Source: Saccharibacillus qingshengii
GTDB taxonomy: Bacteria > Bacillota > Bacilli > Paenibacillales > Paenibacillaceae
Assembly (NCBI RefSeq): GCF_013185195.1
Contig: NZ_JAAZWC010000006.1
Span: 62,001 to 126,000, forward strand
DNA length: 64,000 nucleotides
Direction: 5' to 3'
Shown: positions 45,487 through 54,086 of the stretch, in pieces
Numbering within the stretch: position 1 is the first letter of the stretch
How the letters are laid out: the number at the start of each line of letters is the position of its first letter
Position numbers and translations under genes: made by a program
Notes under the pieces: generated by a model
Told to the model about the DNA's origin: nothing
Database searches by the model: none
What the model saw: the letters and a program-made list of their open reading frames with translations, nothing else

Positions 45487-47268
45487 ATGGGCAACAATCC
45501 GAACAAGGCAGAAGCAATCAGCCGTCCGGAATATCCGCGGCCGCAGTTTGAACGGGAGCAGTGGGTCAACCTTAATGGCGAATGGGAATTTGCATTTGAC
45601 GACGACAACCGGGGCGGCGAAGCGGGATGGTCGGGAGGCGAACAGGCTTTGGAGGGGAAGATCCAGGTGCCGTTCGCCTACCAGAGCCGGCTGAGCGGAA
45701 TCGGAGAGACGGATTTCCATGACAATGTCTGGTACCGCCGCCTGTTCGAAGTGCCGGAATCGTTCGCGGATAGACAGGTGCTGCTGCACTTCGGAGCGGT
45801 CGATTACGCGGCCCGGGTCTGGGTGAACGGCGTGTTCGTCGCTTCGCACGAAGGCGGACACACGCCGTTCAAAGCGGATATTACCCATGCGCTGAACGGA
45901 GACGGAACGCCGAATACGCTGGTTGTGCAGGCGCTCGACGAGAGCCGCAACCTGGAACTTCCGCGCGGCAAACAGTTCTGGAAAAAAGATTCGGCCAGCA
46001 TTTTCTATACGCGCACGACGGGAATCTGGCAGACGGTATGGATCGAGGCGGTGCCCAAGATCTACCTGGACAAAGTCAAACTCACCCCGGACATCGACCG
46101 CAAATGCGTGGAGATCGTGCCGCATATCGCGAATTTCGCGCCGGGCCGGGATTTGCGGCTGCGCGTCTCGGTTGCTTTTCAGGGCGTGCGCGTGACCGAG
46201 CAGACCTACGACGTCACCGGACGCACGATGACCCATACGATCGGACTGCATAACTTCAACGCGCAGGAACGCGAGACGCTGTGGGCGCCGGAGCATCCGA
46301 ACCTGTACGATATTTCGTATACGCTGCTGGACGGCGGCACCGAAACGGATCGGGTGGACAGCTATTTCGGCATGCGCAAAATATCGGTCGAAGACGGCCG
46401 GCTGTGCCTCAACAATAGTCCGTACAAAATGAAGCTGGTGCTGGATCAAGGTTATTTCCCGGACGGGATTCTGACGCCTCCGAGCGAAGCGGCGATCCGG
46501 CGGGACATCGAATTGACGAAAGAAATGGGCTTCAACGGTGCGCGCAAGCATCAGAAACTCGAAGATCCGCGTTATCTGTACGGGTGCGACAAGCTCGGCC
46601 TGCTGGTCTGGAGCGAAGCGGCCAACGCGTACAGCTATTCGGACGAGTACGTGGAACGTTTCCAGCGGGAGTGGATCGAATCGGTCGACCGTGATTACAA
46701 TCATCCGTCGATCGTCGTCTGGGTGCCGCTCAACGAGAGCTGGGGCGTGCCGGATCTGGCGCGGAGTCCGGTCCAGCAGCATCATTCGCTCTCGCTCGTC
46801 TACCTCACCAAGTCGCTCGATCCGATGCGTCCGGTCATTTCGAACGACGGCTGGGAGCATACGATCAGCGACCTGGTCACCATTCACGATTACGAGTGGC
46901 GGCGCGAAGTGCTCGAAGAACGGTACACGGCAGCGGAAAAAGCGCTCAGTCTGGTTCCCGGCGGCCATACGGTGATGGCGCAAGGCTATTCGTACAAGGG
47001 AGAGCCGCTGCTTGTGACGGAGTTCGGCGGGATCGGCTATCAAAAAAGCGAATGGGAAGGCTGGGGCTACTCCGGCGCAAGCAGCGACGAAGATTTCGAG
47101 GAACGTCTGCGGAATGTGATCGGGCCGCTGCTGGCGTCCGGGCTGGTGCAGGGCTACTGCTATACCCAACTGACCGACGTCGAGCAGGAGATCAACGGCC
47201 TGCTGACGTACGACCGGGTACCGAAGATTCCGCTCGAGAAGATTCGGGCGATCAACGAAGGCAGTTAA
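45487..47268 (+). CDS. GH2-family glycosidase
   Basis: A 593-residue cytoplasmic GH2 enzyme: sugar-binding jelly roll (1-165; WVNLNGEWEFAF, DNVWYRRLFEVP, RVWVNGVFVASHEGGHTPF), an immunoglobulin-like domain and a TIM barrel from about 290. The predicted acid/base is E417 in LNESWG and the nucleophile is E512 in LLVTEFGG. Specificity (beta-galactosidase, beta-mannosidase or other) is not evident; the short length without the LacZ C-terminal domains argues against a LacZ enzyme. ATG 45487 follows AAAAAGGAGCG. Confidence 0.9.
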   Translation: MGNNPNKAEAISRPEYPRPQFEREQWVNLNGEWEFAFDDDNRGGEAGWSGGEQALEGKIQVPFAYQSRLSGIGETDFHDNVWYRRLFEVPESFADRQVLLHFGAVDYAARVWVNGVFVASHEGGHTPFKADITHALNGDGTPNTLVVQALDESRNLELPRGKQFWKKDSASIFYTRTTGIWQTVWIEAVPKIYLDKVKLTPDIDRKCVEIVPHIANFAPGRDLRLRVSVAFQGVRVTEQTYDVTGRTMTHTIGLHNFNAQERETLWAPEHPNLYDISYTLLDGGTETDRVDSYFGMRKISVEDGRLCLNNSPYKMKLVLDQGYFPDGILTPPSEAAIRRDIELTKEMGFNGARKHQKLEDPRYLYGCDKLGLLVWSEAANAYSYSDEYVERFQREWIESVDRDYNHPSIVVWVPLNESWGVPDLARSPVQQHHSLSLVYLTKSLDPMRPVISNDGWEHTISDLVTIHDYEWRREVLEERYTAAEKALSLVPGGHTVMAQGYSYKGEPLLVTEFGGIGYQKSEWEGWGYSGASSDEDFEERLRNVIGPLLASGLVQGYCYTQLTDVEQEINGLLTYDRVPKIPLEKIRAINEGS

Positions 47269-47323
47269 ACGTGCTGCGAATAAGGCTCTATGGGATACTG
47301 GGAGAGAACCTCCCAAAAACCGA

Positions 47324-47373
47324 AAAAGATGCCGCTGTTTATAAAGCTTCAAAAGCAGCAGCATCTTTTTTTG
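47324..47373 (+). terminator. GH2 gene terminator
   Basis: AGATGCCGCTG pairs with CAGCAGCATCT (one G-T pair) around a 20-base loop, followed by TTTTTT. It lies just before the 47-base operator palindrome. Confidence 0.75.
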
Positions 47374-47377
47374 AACT

Positions 47378-47424
47378 TTTCCGGACCAAATGGTCAAAAT
47401 ATATTTGACCATTTGGTCCGGAAA
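47378..47424. promoter_or_regulatory. Perfect 21-bp inverted repeat, probable double TetR operator
   Basis: Arms 47378-47398 and 47404-47424 are exact inverted copies around ATATA. Each arm contains GACCA-WW-TGGTC, itself a near-perfect palindrome of TetR-operator type. The right arm covers the TTGACC -35 box of the promoter for the SnoaL-like gene, so binding would block it. The nearest candidate protein is the TetR regulator at 49029-49652. Confidence 0.7.
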
Positions 47425-47433
47425 TGATAAATT
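47405..47433 (+). promoter_or_regulatory. Promoter of the SnoaL-like/NmrA gene pair
   Basis: TTGACC (47405-47410), a 17-base spacer and TAAATT (47428-47433). The -35 box lies inside the right arm of the inverted repeat. Confidence 0.65.
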
Positions 47434-47506
47434 GATTTCAGTGCTTGATGCTGCAGCCTACAAAACGTCTGTTCACCAAATTCAAACCAAAAGGAGAGGG
47501 AACGCA

Positions 47507-47905
47507 ATGACGACAATAGCACGGGAAAAAGCCGAGGAAACGATGTCTATTTTCAGAGAAAGTTTTTTGCAGGGAGATCACGAGGCCTTTCTGAATTTGT
47601 TCCATGAAGAAGTGAGTTTCGAATTTCCTTATGCGCCCGATCCTTATCCGAAAAAGCTGAACGGCATCGCGGAGCTGCGCAGCCATATCGAAGGTCTGGA
47701 TAAGGTGTTCGTGATCCGCTCCTTCTCCGAACCGGTGATTCATCGTTCGGCGGACGGGCCCGTCTTCACGGCGGAGTTCGAGGCGCACGGTACGATGCTG
47801 CAGTCCGGCAAGTCTTACGATCAGCAGTACATTTCGGTTGTCGAACTGAAAGACGACAAAATTATCCGGTACCAGGATTACTGGAATCCGCTCAGTGTAG
47901 GCTGA
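47507..47905 (+). CDS. SnoaL-like / NTF2-fold protein
   Basis: A 132-residue NTF2-like protein (MSIFRESFLQGDHEAFLNLF, FEFPYAPDPYPKKLNG, QQYISVVELKDDKIIRYQDY) of the SnoaL/ketosteroid-isomerase-like group. Such proteins are often small-molecule isomerases or hydrolases, but the conserved pocket residues do not identify a substrate. ATG 47507 follows AAAAGGAGAGGG. It is the first gene after the operator palindrome, with the NmrA-like gene 92 bases downstream. Confidence 0.82.
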   Translation: MTTIAREKAEETMSIFRESFLQGDHEAFLNLFHEEVSFEFPYAPDPYPKKLNGIAELRSHIEGLDKVFVIRSFSEPVIHRSADGPVFTAEFEAHGTMLQSGKSYDQQYISVVELKDDKIIRYQDYWNPLSVG

Positions 47906-47997
47906 ACGGCATTATACTGTCGGTTCCCCTGCGCCGGACCCGTTCCATTTTTGTTTGATTTTCAATAGATTCTATTTCGATATAAGGAGCTGTTCCC

Positions 47998-48915
47998 ATG
48001 TCCCATTCTTCCGCAATCCGAATTCTGCTTACCGGCGGGCAGGGCAAAACGTCTTCCCGTCTCGCACAGCTGCTGCAGAGCCGCGGTCATAAGGTCCGCA
48101 CCGCCGGACGAAAAGCGCCGACGTCCCCTGACGGACCGTCGGAACACGTGATATTTGACTGGTACGATCCTTCCACCCATGAAGCGGCGCTCAAAGACAC
48201 GGATGCCGTCTATCTGGTCGCTCCGCCCGATCTGCATCCGGAGAAGATGATGATTCCGTTTATCCGGCAGGCGCTGGAATCTTCCGTTCGACGTTTCGTT
48301 CTGCTTTCCAGTGCTTCCATCTCTGCGGACGATCCCGTGTTTGGCCCGGTGCACCGGGAACTGCTAAGCCGTGCCCCGGAATGGGCGGTTCTGCGTCCTT
48401 CCTACTTTATGCAAAATTTCAGCGAAGCCGCACATGCCTATACGATTCGCGAATCGAATCAGATTTTCACCGCGGCGGGTTCCGGCAAAGTCGGTTTCGT
48501 TGATGCCGAAGACATTGTGGCGGTCGCTGCCGAAGCGCTGACCCGCCTCGATCCGTTCAATGACGAACTGATCATCACCGGCCCGGAAGCTTTGAGCTAC
48601 GACGAAGCCGCCGACAGGATTAGGGAATTGACCGGTCTGCCGGTGACCCATACCGCGATCACGGAAGATGAACTGAGACAGAATCTAATCGTCGCCGGCG
48701 TTCCACGGGAATATGCGGTCTTTCTGGCCGGCCTGGACACGCGAATTCGCACGGAAGGGATCGAAGATCAGGTCTCCGATACGATTCGCCGTGTGACCGG
48801 ATGCGAACCGCGTTCGCTCGCCGACTTTATCCGGGCGAACCGCGCCTTGTTCCGTCCGGACGAATCGGTGGATCGAACAGTCGAACCGCAAATGTCCGGA
48901 AATCCGGACGCATGA
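47998..48915 (+). CDS. NmrA-like NAD(P)-binding reductase
   Basis: A 305-residue atypical SDR with a C-terminal substrate domain. The dinucleotide loop is LLTGGQGKTSSRLAQLL, followed by VYLVAPPDLHPE, RFVLLSSASISADDP and WAVLRPSYFMQNF. The group includes quinone-sensing and azoreductase-like NAD(P)H proteins. ATG 47998 follows ATAAGGAGC. Likely in one operon with the SnoaL-like gene and controlled by the convergent TetR regulator. Confidence 0.87.
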   Translation: MSHSSAIRILLTGGQGKTSSRLAQLLQSRGHKVRTAGRKAPTSPDGPSEHVIFDWYDPSTHEAALKDTDAVYLVAPPDLHPEKMMIPFIRQALESSVRRFVLLSSASISADDPVFGPVHRELLSRAPEWAVLRPSYFMQNFSEAAHAYTIRESNQIFTAAGSGKVGFVDAEDIVAVAAEALTRLDPFNDELIITGPEALSYDEAADRIRELTGLPVTHTAITEDELRQNLIVAGVPREYAVFLAGLDTRIRTEGIEDQVSDTIRRVTGCEPRSLADFIRANRALFRPDESVDRTVEPQMSGNPDA

Positions 48916-48920
48916 TCAAC

Positions 48921-48971
48921 AAAAGCCGCCGGTCAAGTCGGGATTTCCGATTTGGCCGGCGGCTTTTTGAT
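48921..48971. terminator. Terminator between NmrA-like and tetR genes
   Basis: AAAAGCCGCCGG (48921-48932) pairs with CCGGCGGCTTTT (48956-48967), followed by T. The A-run at the left allows use by the convergent TetR gene as well. Confidence 0.85.
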
Positions 48972-49028
48972 GAGCCGGAACGCCTGGGCGTTCCGGTATT
49001 TGAGTGTTGAAGAAGAGGCTGGAGGGCT

Positions 49029-49652
49029 TTATTCGGGCAGGTCTGCATTTGGAGCGTATCCGGCCGTATTCAGGTGCAGAACGGATAAAGCCATCGCTGC
49101 GAGATCTTCCAATTTGTGCCGATCCGCGCCCATTTTGGCACTCAGCACCAGCGCATTGCGCTCGTGGGCCAGATAACGGGACAGCTTGGCGATATCGGCG
49201 GCGGCGCTCAGTTCTCCGGCTGCTTGGCCCCGTTCCAGAAAATCGTAAAACGCTTGTTCGACTTCGAGATGGTTGGCCTGCATATACTCGCTCAATTCCG
49301 GGTCATGCGGCATATATTCGATCGCGCTGCTGATAATAAAGCAGTCCTGCCGCTGTACGGGGTCCGAAAGCACCGATACGATTGCGCTGAACGCCTGGCT
49401 GATACGCTCTTGCGTCCCACCTGTTTCCTGAAACAGGTCGATCATGTCGAGGTGCTTGCGATCCATATAGAATTTAACGGCAGCCAGGAACAGTTCCCGC
49501 TTGGTGCCGTAAGTATCGTATAAACTCTGCCGGGCGATGCCCAATCCTTTTAACAGATCTGGCAGCGAAGTGCCTTCATACCCCCGGGTTCCGAATATGC
49601 TCAAGGCCCGACTCAATACTTCATGGGGATCGAACGCTTTGGTTCTTGCCAC
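49029..49652 (-). CDS. TetR-family transcriptional regulator
   Basis: A 207-residue TetR protein. GTG 49652 is chosen because AAGGAGGTGTTGGACC precedes it. The DNA-binding domain reads ALSIFGTRGYEGTSLPDLL with a recognition-helix region GIARQSLYDTYGTKRELF. The C-terminal ligand domain ends near HLNTAGYAPNADLPE. It belongs to the YcdF/AcrR-like branch that often controls small oxidoreductase operons. It is convergent with the SnoaL-NmrA pair; the GACCA-type palindrome at 47378-47424 is its best local target. Confidence 0.88.
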   Translation of the reverse strand: MARTKAFDPHEVLSRALSIFGTRGYEGTSLPDLLKGLGIARQSLYDTYGTKRELFLAAVKFYMDRKHLDMIDLFQETGGTQERISQAFSAIVSVLSDPVQRQDCFIISSAIEYMPHDPELSEYMQANHLEVEQAFYDFLERGQAAGELSAAADIAKLSRYLAHERNALVLSAKMGADRHKLEDLAAMALSVLHLNTAGYAPNADLPE

Positions 49653-49768
49653 GGTCCAACACCTCCTTCTTATTTTTATCATAGGGGAACGGAGGACGCT
49701 GTTCAATATACGGACGACATTCCCGTTCATCGAAATGCTTTTCGAAGAAGGCCGGGAAGCTTTTCATG

Positions 49769-49774
49769 TATAAT
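49769..49774 (+). promoter_or_regulatory. Consensus -10 box upstream of the amidase gene
   Basis: A perfect TATAAT preceded directly by TG, 178 bases before the amidase start. No convincing -35 box is 16-18 bases upstream. The 299-base gap between tetR and the amidase gene shows nothing else I can support. Confidence 0.35.
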
Positions 49775-49951
49775 GAAGGGAAAACGGACACCGCGTCCGG
49801 AACCGGAATCAGTCAAACCGGATACTGCTGCAGAAAACAGCGGATCATTCGCCGCATATGGGGGTACAGAGTTAGAAGAGAGCGATTCGCTTCTACGCGG
49901 ATATGCTCGATCAGAGATAAATCGATATTTCGACGAAAAGGATGAGGCCGA

Positions 49952-51808
49952 ATGTCTCCACACAAAAAAACAAACGAAACCGGCCGGAAAGGAGCGGGAG
50001 ATCCGGCCGAGCGCAAGCTGCCCGATCCGCGCGGAATTCCGGTAGAGAACGAAGTGGCTGCGCCGCAGACCGACGTTCGTTTCTCGAAAGGTCTGGATAT
50101 CGCCGAGATCCTGGAAGCCTCCGCTGCGGCCTTCATCACGGATGAAGGTTGGGTTCGCAAGACCGCCGGGGCTTCCGGTTCGGGACACCCGGCGAAGAAA
50201 TCTGCCGGCGCCGCGAAGCCTGCGGCTCCGCCCGCCCGGATTCCCGAAGCGTTCTCCGCAGGCGCCGTTTCAGCCGCAAGCCGGGCAGAACCGCGGACGC
50301 TTTTGCCGGAAAGCGAAGAGGTCCCGGAAGCCCTGCCTCATCCCGATCGCGACAAACTCCGCTCGAATGCGGCCCATGATCGCGAAGAAATCAAGGACGA
50401 AGACCTAATCGAGCTGACGATCGAACAGTTCAAAGAGAAACTGCAGAGCGGTCGCTGGACGTGCCTGCAGCTGACGGAAGCTTATCTGGCGCGTATCGAG
50501 CGGCTGGACGGGAAGCTCAATGCGGTGCTGGAAGTGAATCCGGATGCCGCAGCGCTGGCCAAGCAGCTCGACGATAACTTCGACGAGTTGGGTTCGCTGC
50601 CGCTGTACGGTGTTCCGATCCTGCTCAAAGACAATATCGATACGGCGGACCGGATGACCACTTCCGCGGGTTCGCTGGCGCTTGAAGGGCGCCGGGCCAA
50701 ACGGGATGCTTTTGCAGTCGCCAAACTGCGAGATGCGGGCGCGATTCTGCTCGGCAAAGTCAATATGACGGAATGGGCGAATTACATGTCGGAAGATATG
50801 CCGTCCGGCTACAGCTCGCGCGGCGGTCAGACAAACAATCCGTACGGCGATCATCCCGTCGGCGGTTCCAGTACCGGCAGTGCCGCCGCCGTCTCGGCCA
50901 ACTTTGCGCTCGGGACGATCGGGTCGGAGACTTCGGGCTCTATCGTAAGCCCGGCTGCCGCGCATTCGGTTGTCGGCATCAAGCCAACCGTCGGTCTGAT
51001 CAGCCGCAGCGGCGTGATTCCGCTGTCGCTGACGCAGGATACGCTCGGTCCGATTGCCCGGACGGTACTCGATGCCGCCTTGATTCTCGAAGCGATGGCT
51101 TTCGGCGACGAAGCCGACGCGTGTACGCTGCTGCCGCAGCGTCCGATGTCTTTTCTGCCGGGACGGATGGAACTGCCCGGCCGTTTGAAGGTCGGAGTCG
51201 TCTCGGCCTTCGCCGATTCGCTCGATGCGGAAACTACCGCCGTTTTCGAGCGGGCGCTCGGCGGATTGGAAGCCGCCGGAATCGAAGTGAAACGGGGCCT
51301 TGAACTGCCGGCCTATGAGGACGAATGGGACGGTACCGTGCTGCGGCGCGAATTCAAGGCGGCGATCGACGCTTTTCTGGCGGATCAGCCCGAAGGACCC
51401 GGCGATCTGGCCGCATTGATCGAAGCCAACCGGGCGAATCCGCAGGAGCATCTGCGCTACGGACAGAATTTGCTGGAAGAATCGGAGGAAGCGGGCGGCA
51501 GTCTCGAAGACGACGAGTATGTATCCAGCAAGGAACGGGGAGTCCGGCGCGCCGGCGAAGAAGGCATCGATCTTGCGCTTGAGCGGTACGGCGTGCACGC
51601 GCTCGTCTTCACGGACTATGCGGGATCGGACCTGGCGGCCCGCACGGGTTATCCGCTGGTCTCCGTCCCGGCGGGATATACGGAGTCCGGTCGTCCGGTC
51701 GGTCTGCTGCTGTCGGGTCCGGCTTTGTCCGACCCGCTGCTGATCGAGATCGCTTACCGTTTCGAACGGGCGACCCGCAAACGTCAAATTCCCAAAGCTT
51801 TTCGTTAG
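49952..51808 (+). CDS. Amidase-signature enzyme with a long N-terminal extension
   Basis: A 618-residue amidase. The amidase-signature domain starts near residue 152 and has the Ser-cisSer-Lys triad: Lys226 in LLKDNID and the serines in HPVGGSSTGSAAAVS and GSETSGSIVSPA. It hydrolyses an amide bond of unknown type. Residues 1-150 are extra compared with usual enzymes of about 490 residues; they include a short ordered-looking block (SKGLDIAEILEASAAAFI) and Ala/Pro/Glu-rich disorder. ATG 49952 follows AAAAGGATGAGG. No signal peptide is present. Confidence 0.88.
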   Translation: MSPHKKTNETGRKGAGDPAERKLPDPRGIPVENEVAAPQTDVRFSKGLDIAEILEASAAAFITDEGWVRKTAGASGSGHPAKKSAGAAKPAAPPARIPEAFSAGAVSAASRAEPRTLLPESEEVPEALPHPDRDKLRSNAAHDREEIKDEDLIELTIEQFKEKLQSGRWTCLQLTEAYLARIERLDGKLNAVLEVNPDAAALAKQLDDNFDELGSLPLYGVPILLKDNIDTADRMTTSAGSLALEGRRAKRDAFAVAKLRDAGAILLGKVNMTEWANYMSEDMPSGYSSRGGQTNNPYGDHPVGGSSTGSAAAVSANFALGTIGSETSGSIVSPAAAHSVVGIKPTVGLISRSGVIPLSLTQDTLGPIARTVLDAALILEAMAFGDEADACTLLPQRPMSFLPGRMELPGRLKVGVVSAFADSLDAETTAVFERALGGLEAAGIEVKRGLELPAYEDEWDGTVLRREFKAAIDAFLADQPEGPGDLAALIEANRANPQEHLRYGQNLLEESEEAGGSLEDDEYVSSKERGVRRAGEEGIDLALERYGVHALVFTDYAGSDLAARTGYPLVSVPAGYTESGRPVGLLLSGPALSDPLLIEIAYRFERATRKRQIPKAFR

Positions 51809-52023
51809 GTACCAGTAACCTTACTTTTAACTTGGTCAAGGTACCGGCCGGCCGGGCTCCAAGCCCCGCCGATCCGCTGCCGAGATAAGTACGCGGACCG
51901 ACGATCCAACGGTTATACAGGTTTCAAGCAGGAAAACGCAATGCGGCGGCGAAGGTAGCTGTACGAGCGGACAGAAGAACGGAACGCCAAGAAGCCGGAC
52001 TTTTTTAGAGGGAGGGGATAGAG

Positions 52024-53868
52024 ATGGAGACCGAAAAAGAAACGTTCGTAGATGAAGCGGCTGCGGAAGTCCTGATCCGAACGCCGCGTCTGGTGATCCG
52101 CAGATTCGGCCAGGGAGAGTGGCCGCAGCTGCTGACGTATCTGCAGGACGACGGCGTCGCGGATTATTTCCCGGAAGGCGCCTACACCGAGCAGCGGCTG
52201 CGCGACATGACCGCCGATCCCTATCTGTATGCGCTGGTTCTGCACGATGACGAAGAAGTGATCGGCCATGCCTTTTCCCGTCCCGGCCTTCAGCCTTTGA
52301 CGGGAATGATCGGGCTCGGGATCCGTTCGGATTACCGCCGATGCGGTCTGGGCAGCGAGACGGCCCGCGCTTTGTTCCGGCATGCTTTTACCGAACAGGG
52401 GCTGCACCGGGTTACGGTATCTTGTACGCCGGAGAACCTGGCGCTGCGCGCCATGCTGGAGAAGCTCGGCCTGCGCATGGAAGCTTTTTTTCGCAAAAGC
52501 GTGCCTACGGTAGACGGCGAATGGCGGGACGAATGCGTGTACTCGCTGCTGGAAGACGAGTGGCTGATCGGAGAAAGCCTGCTTGCGCTGCGCGAAAACG
52601 GTGAACGTTTCCGCCTGGAAGATCTGCTGGCACCGGCTTTGGAACAACCGGGCGCCCAGCCGCAGAACGAACGCAAGGAAATCGACGCGTATACGGGATC
52701 AGCCGGCGATCCGCCGGCGACGGATGAAGACGAAGATCCGGATTCTCCGAGCTGGCCGGAAGCGGCCGCTTTGGTCGATGAAGAACTTCACCATCCCACG
52801 GCCGAAGAAGAGACTTTTCCGGTGGCCGATCCGTTTGAAGAACCGGACTTTCCGCAGGTTACGGCTGCCATCGGCAGAACCGACGGCTCGATTGCCGCGC
52901 CATTTGTCCCGATCATGCCGGCTTCGGTCGTCGCTTCCGTGATCGAACCGGATACCTCGGCCCCGACGGTCGAAGGGACCGTGGTCGGCGTCGAATGGAC
53001 GGCGGAGCCCGATCCGATGGACGGACTGATCGAACAGCGGATCGACGGCGTGCCTTTCGTGCTGCGCAGGCTGCACGATTTCAATTGGCTGGCGCCTTTT
53101 GGCCGGGTCTTTCGCGTGTGGGACCGTCAGGATTCCGGCAATCTCTCGTTCGGACTCGAGATCGAAGATCAGCATGTCTTCATCAAATACGCCGGAGCAT
53201 CGACCGCGGATTATGCCGGCCATCCGGCCGATGCGGTGAACAGGCTGAGAGAAGCGGCGGATCGGTATGAAACGCTGCGCCATCCCGCACTGACCCAGGT
53301 ACTCGACCATTTTGAAACGCCAGGCGGGTATGCGGTGCTGTTCGAATGGGCGGAAGGCCAACTGCTGCGTCCCGGCGCGGACGAAGACGGCGATACCGTT
53401 GTTTCCCGCTTCCGCAGGCTGCCGATCGCCGAGCGGATGGAGGCGATGGAGACGGTGCTCGAATTTCACGCCCATGTCGAAGCACTCGGCTATGTCGCGA
53501 TCGATTTTTACGACGGCAGTCTCATGTACGACTTCTCGACCGGCCGGCTGACGATCTGCGATATCGATCTGTACCGGCCCGCTCCGTATGTGAACGAAAT
53601 GGGCCGGATGTGGGGTTCTTCCCGCTTCATGTCTCCGGAAGAGTATGAACTTGGCGCCGTTATCGATTCCCGAACGAATGTGTACACGATGGGGGCCATG
53701 GCGTTCTGCCTCCTCGGCGGAGAACGGGACCGTTCGCCCGAGCTGTGGGACGCCGGGGAATCGCGCTATCGACTGGCGCTCCGCGCCGTCTCGCCGGACC
53801 GCGAAGACCGCTTCTCTTCTGTCCGTGAGATGGTAGAGGCCTGGAGAACCGCCGGCCCGCTTCGATGA
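52024..53868 (+). CDS. GNAT acetyltransferase fused to a kinase-like domain
   Basis: A 614-residue fusion. Residues 15-190 are a RimJ/RimL-type GNAT domain (LIRTPRLVIRRFGQGEW; acetyl-CoA loop RSDYRRCGLGSETARALF). Residues 200-330 are an acidic Pro/Glu/Asp-rich linker. Residues 335-614 are a protein-kinase-like domain with Lys388 in VFIKYAG, D494 in AIDFYDGSLMYDF and D513-I-D515 in ICDIDLYRP replacing DFG; WGSSRFMSPEEY fits an activation/APE-type segment. These variant motifs are, from memory, normal for a stand-alone Bacillales kinase family. Strong ribosome site GGGAGGGG before ATG 52024. Confidence 0.85.
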   Translation: METEKETFVDEAAAEVLIRTPRLVIRRFGQGEWPQLLTYLQDDGVADYFPEGAYTEQRLRDMTADPYLYALVLHDDEEVIGHAFSRPGLQPLTGMIGLGIRSDYRRCGLGSETARALFRHAFTEQGLHRVTVSCTPENLALRAMLEKLGLRMEAFFRKSVPTVDGEWRDECVYSLLEDEWLIGESLLALRENGERFRLEDLLAPALEQPGAQPQNERKEIDAYTGSAGDPPATDEDEDPDSPSWPEAAALVDEELHHPTAEEETFPVADPFEEPDFPQVTAAIGRTDGSIAAPFVPIMPASVVASVIEPDTSAPTVEGTVVGVEWTAEPDPMDGLIEQRIDGVPFVLRRLHDFNWLAPFGRVFRVWDRQDSGNLSFGLEIEDQHVFIKYAGASTADYAGHPADAVNRLREAADRYETLRHPALTQVLDHFETPGGYAVLFEWAEGQLLRPGADEDGDTVVSRFRRLPIAERMEAMETVLEFHAHVEALGYVAIDFYDGSLMYDFSTGRLTICDIDLYRPAPYVNEMGRMWGSSRFMSPEEYELGAVIDSRTNVYTMGAMAFCLLGGERDRSPELWDAGESRYRLALRAVSPDREDRFSSVREMVEAWRTAGPLR

Positions 53869-53876
53869 CCCAAGAA

Positions 53877-53900
53877 GCACGGCCGTTCGTTCGGCCGTGC
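53877..53900. repeat. GC-rich hairpin after the fusion gene
   Basis: GCACGGCCG (53877-53885) pairs with CGGCCGTGC (53892-53900) around TTCGTT. No T-tract follows, so it may only aid the downstream terminator. Confidence 0.6.
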
Positions 53901-53924
53901 CTGCTGCGTCCTGTCTTCTATCGC

Positions 53925-54017
53925 AAAAGATCCGGTTTCTCCGGGTGTTCGAATCCGATCCCAAGCGCAGACGGCGCAGGGCGAATTCGAAAACCGATCG
54001 GAGAAACCGGATCTTTT
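53925..54017. terminator. Long imperfect hairpin, probable bidirectional terminator
   Basis: A 19-bp perfect outer stem (53925-53943 with 53999-54017), starting with AAAA and ending with TTTT plus another T, continues inwards through GGTGTTCGAAT / ATTCGAAAACC with one mismatch. The full arms reach about 35-40 bases. It lies between the convergent kinase-fusion gene and the Rrf2 gene. The arms are longer than those of the other terminators here. Confidence 0.7.
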
Positions 54018-54086
54018 TGGTGCATCACCACAAAACGACCGGACCGGACACCTAAACAACAGAAGAATAACAGCGGAAAAATACGC

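Noticed and set aside
45445-47412. A 655-residue open frame opposite the GH2 gene
   Set aside because: Antisense shadow; the plus-strand GH2 protein has intact catalytic motifs.
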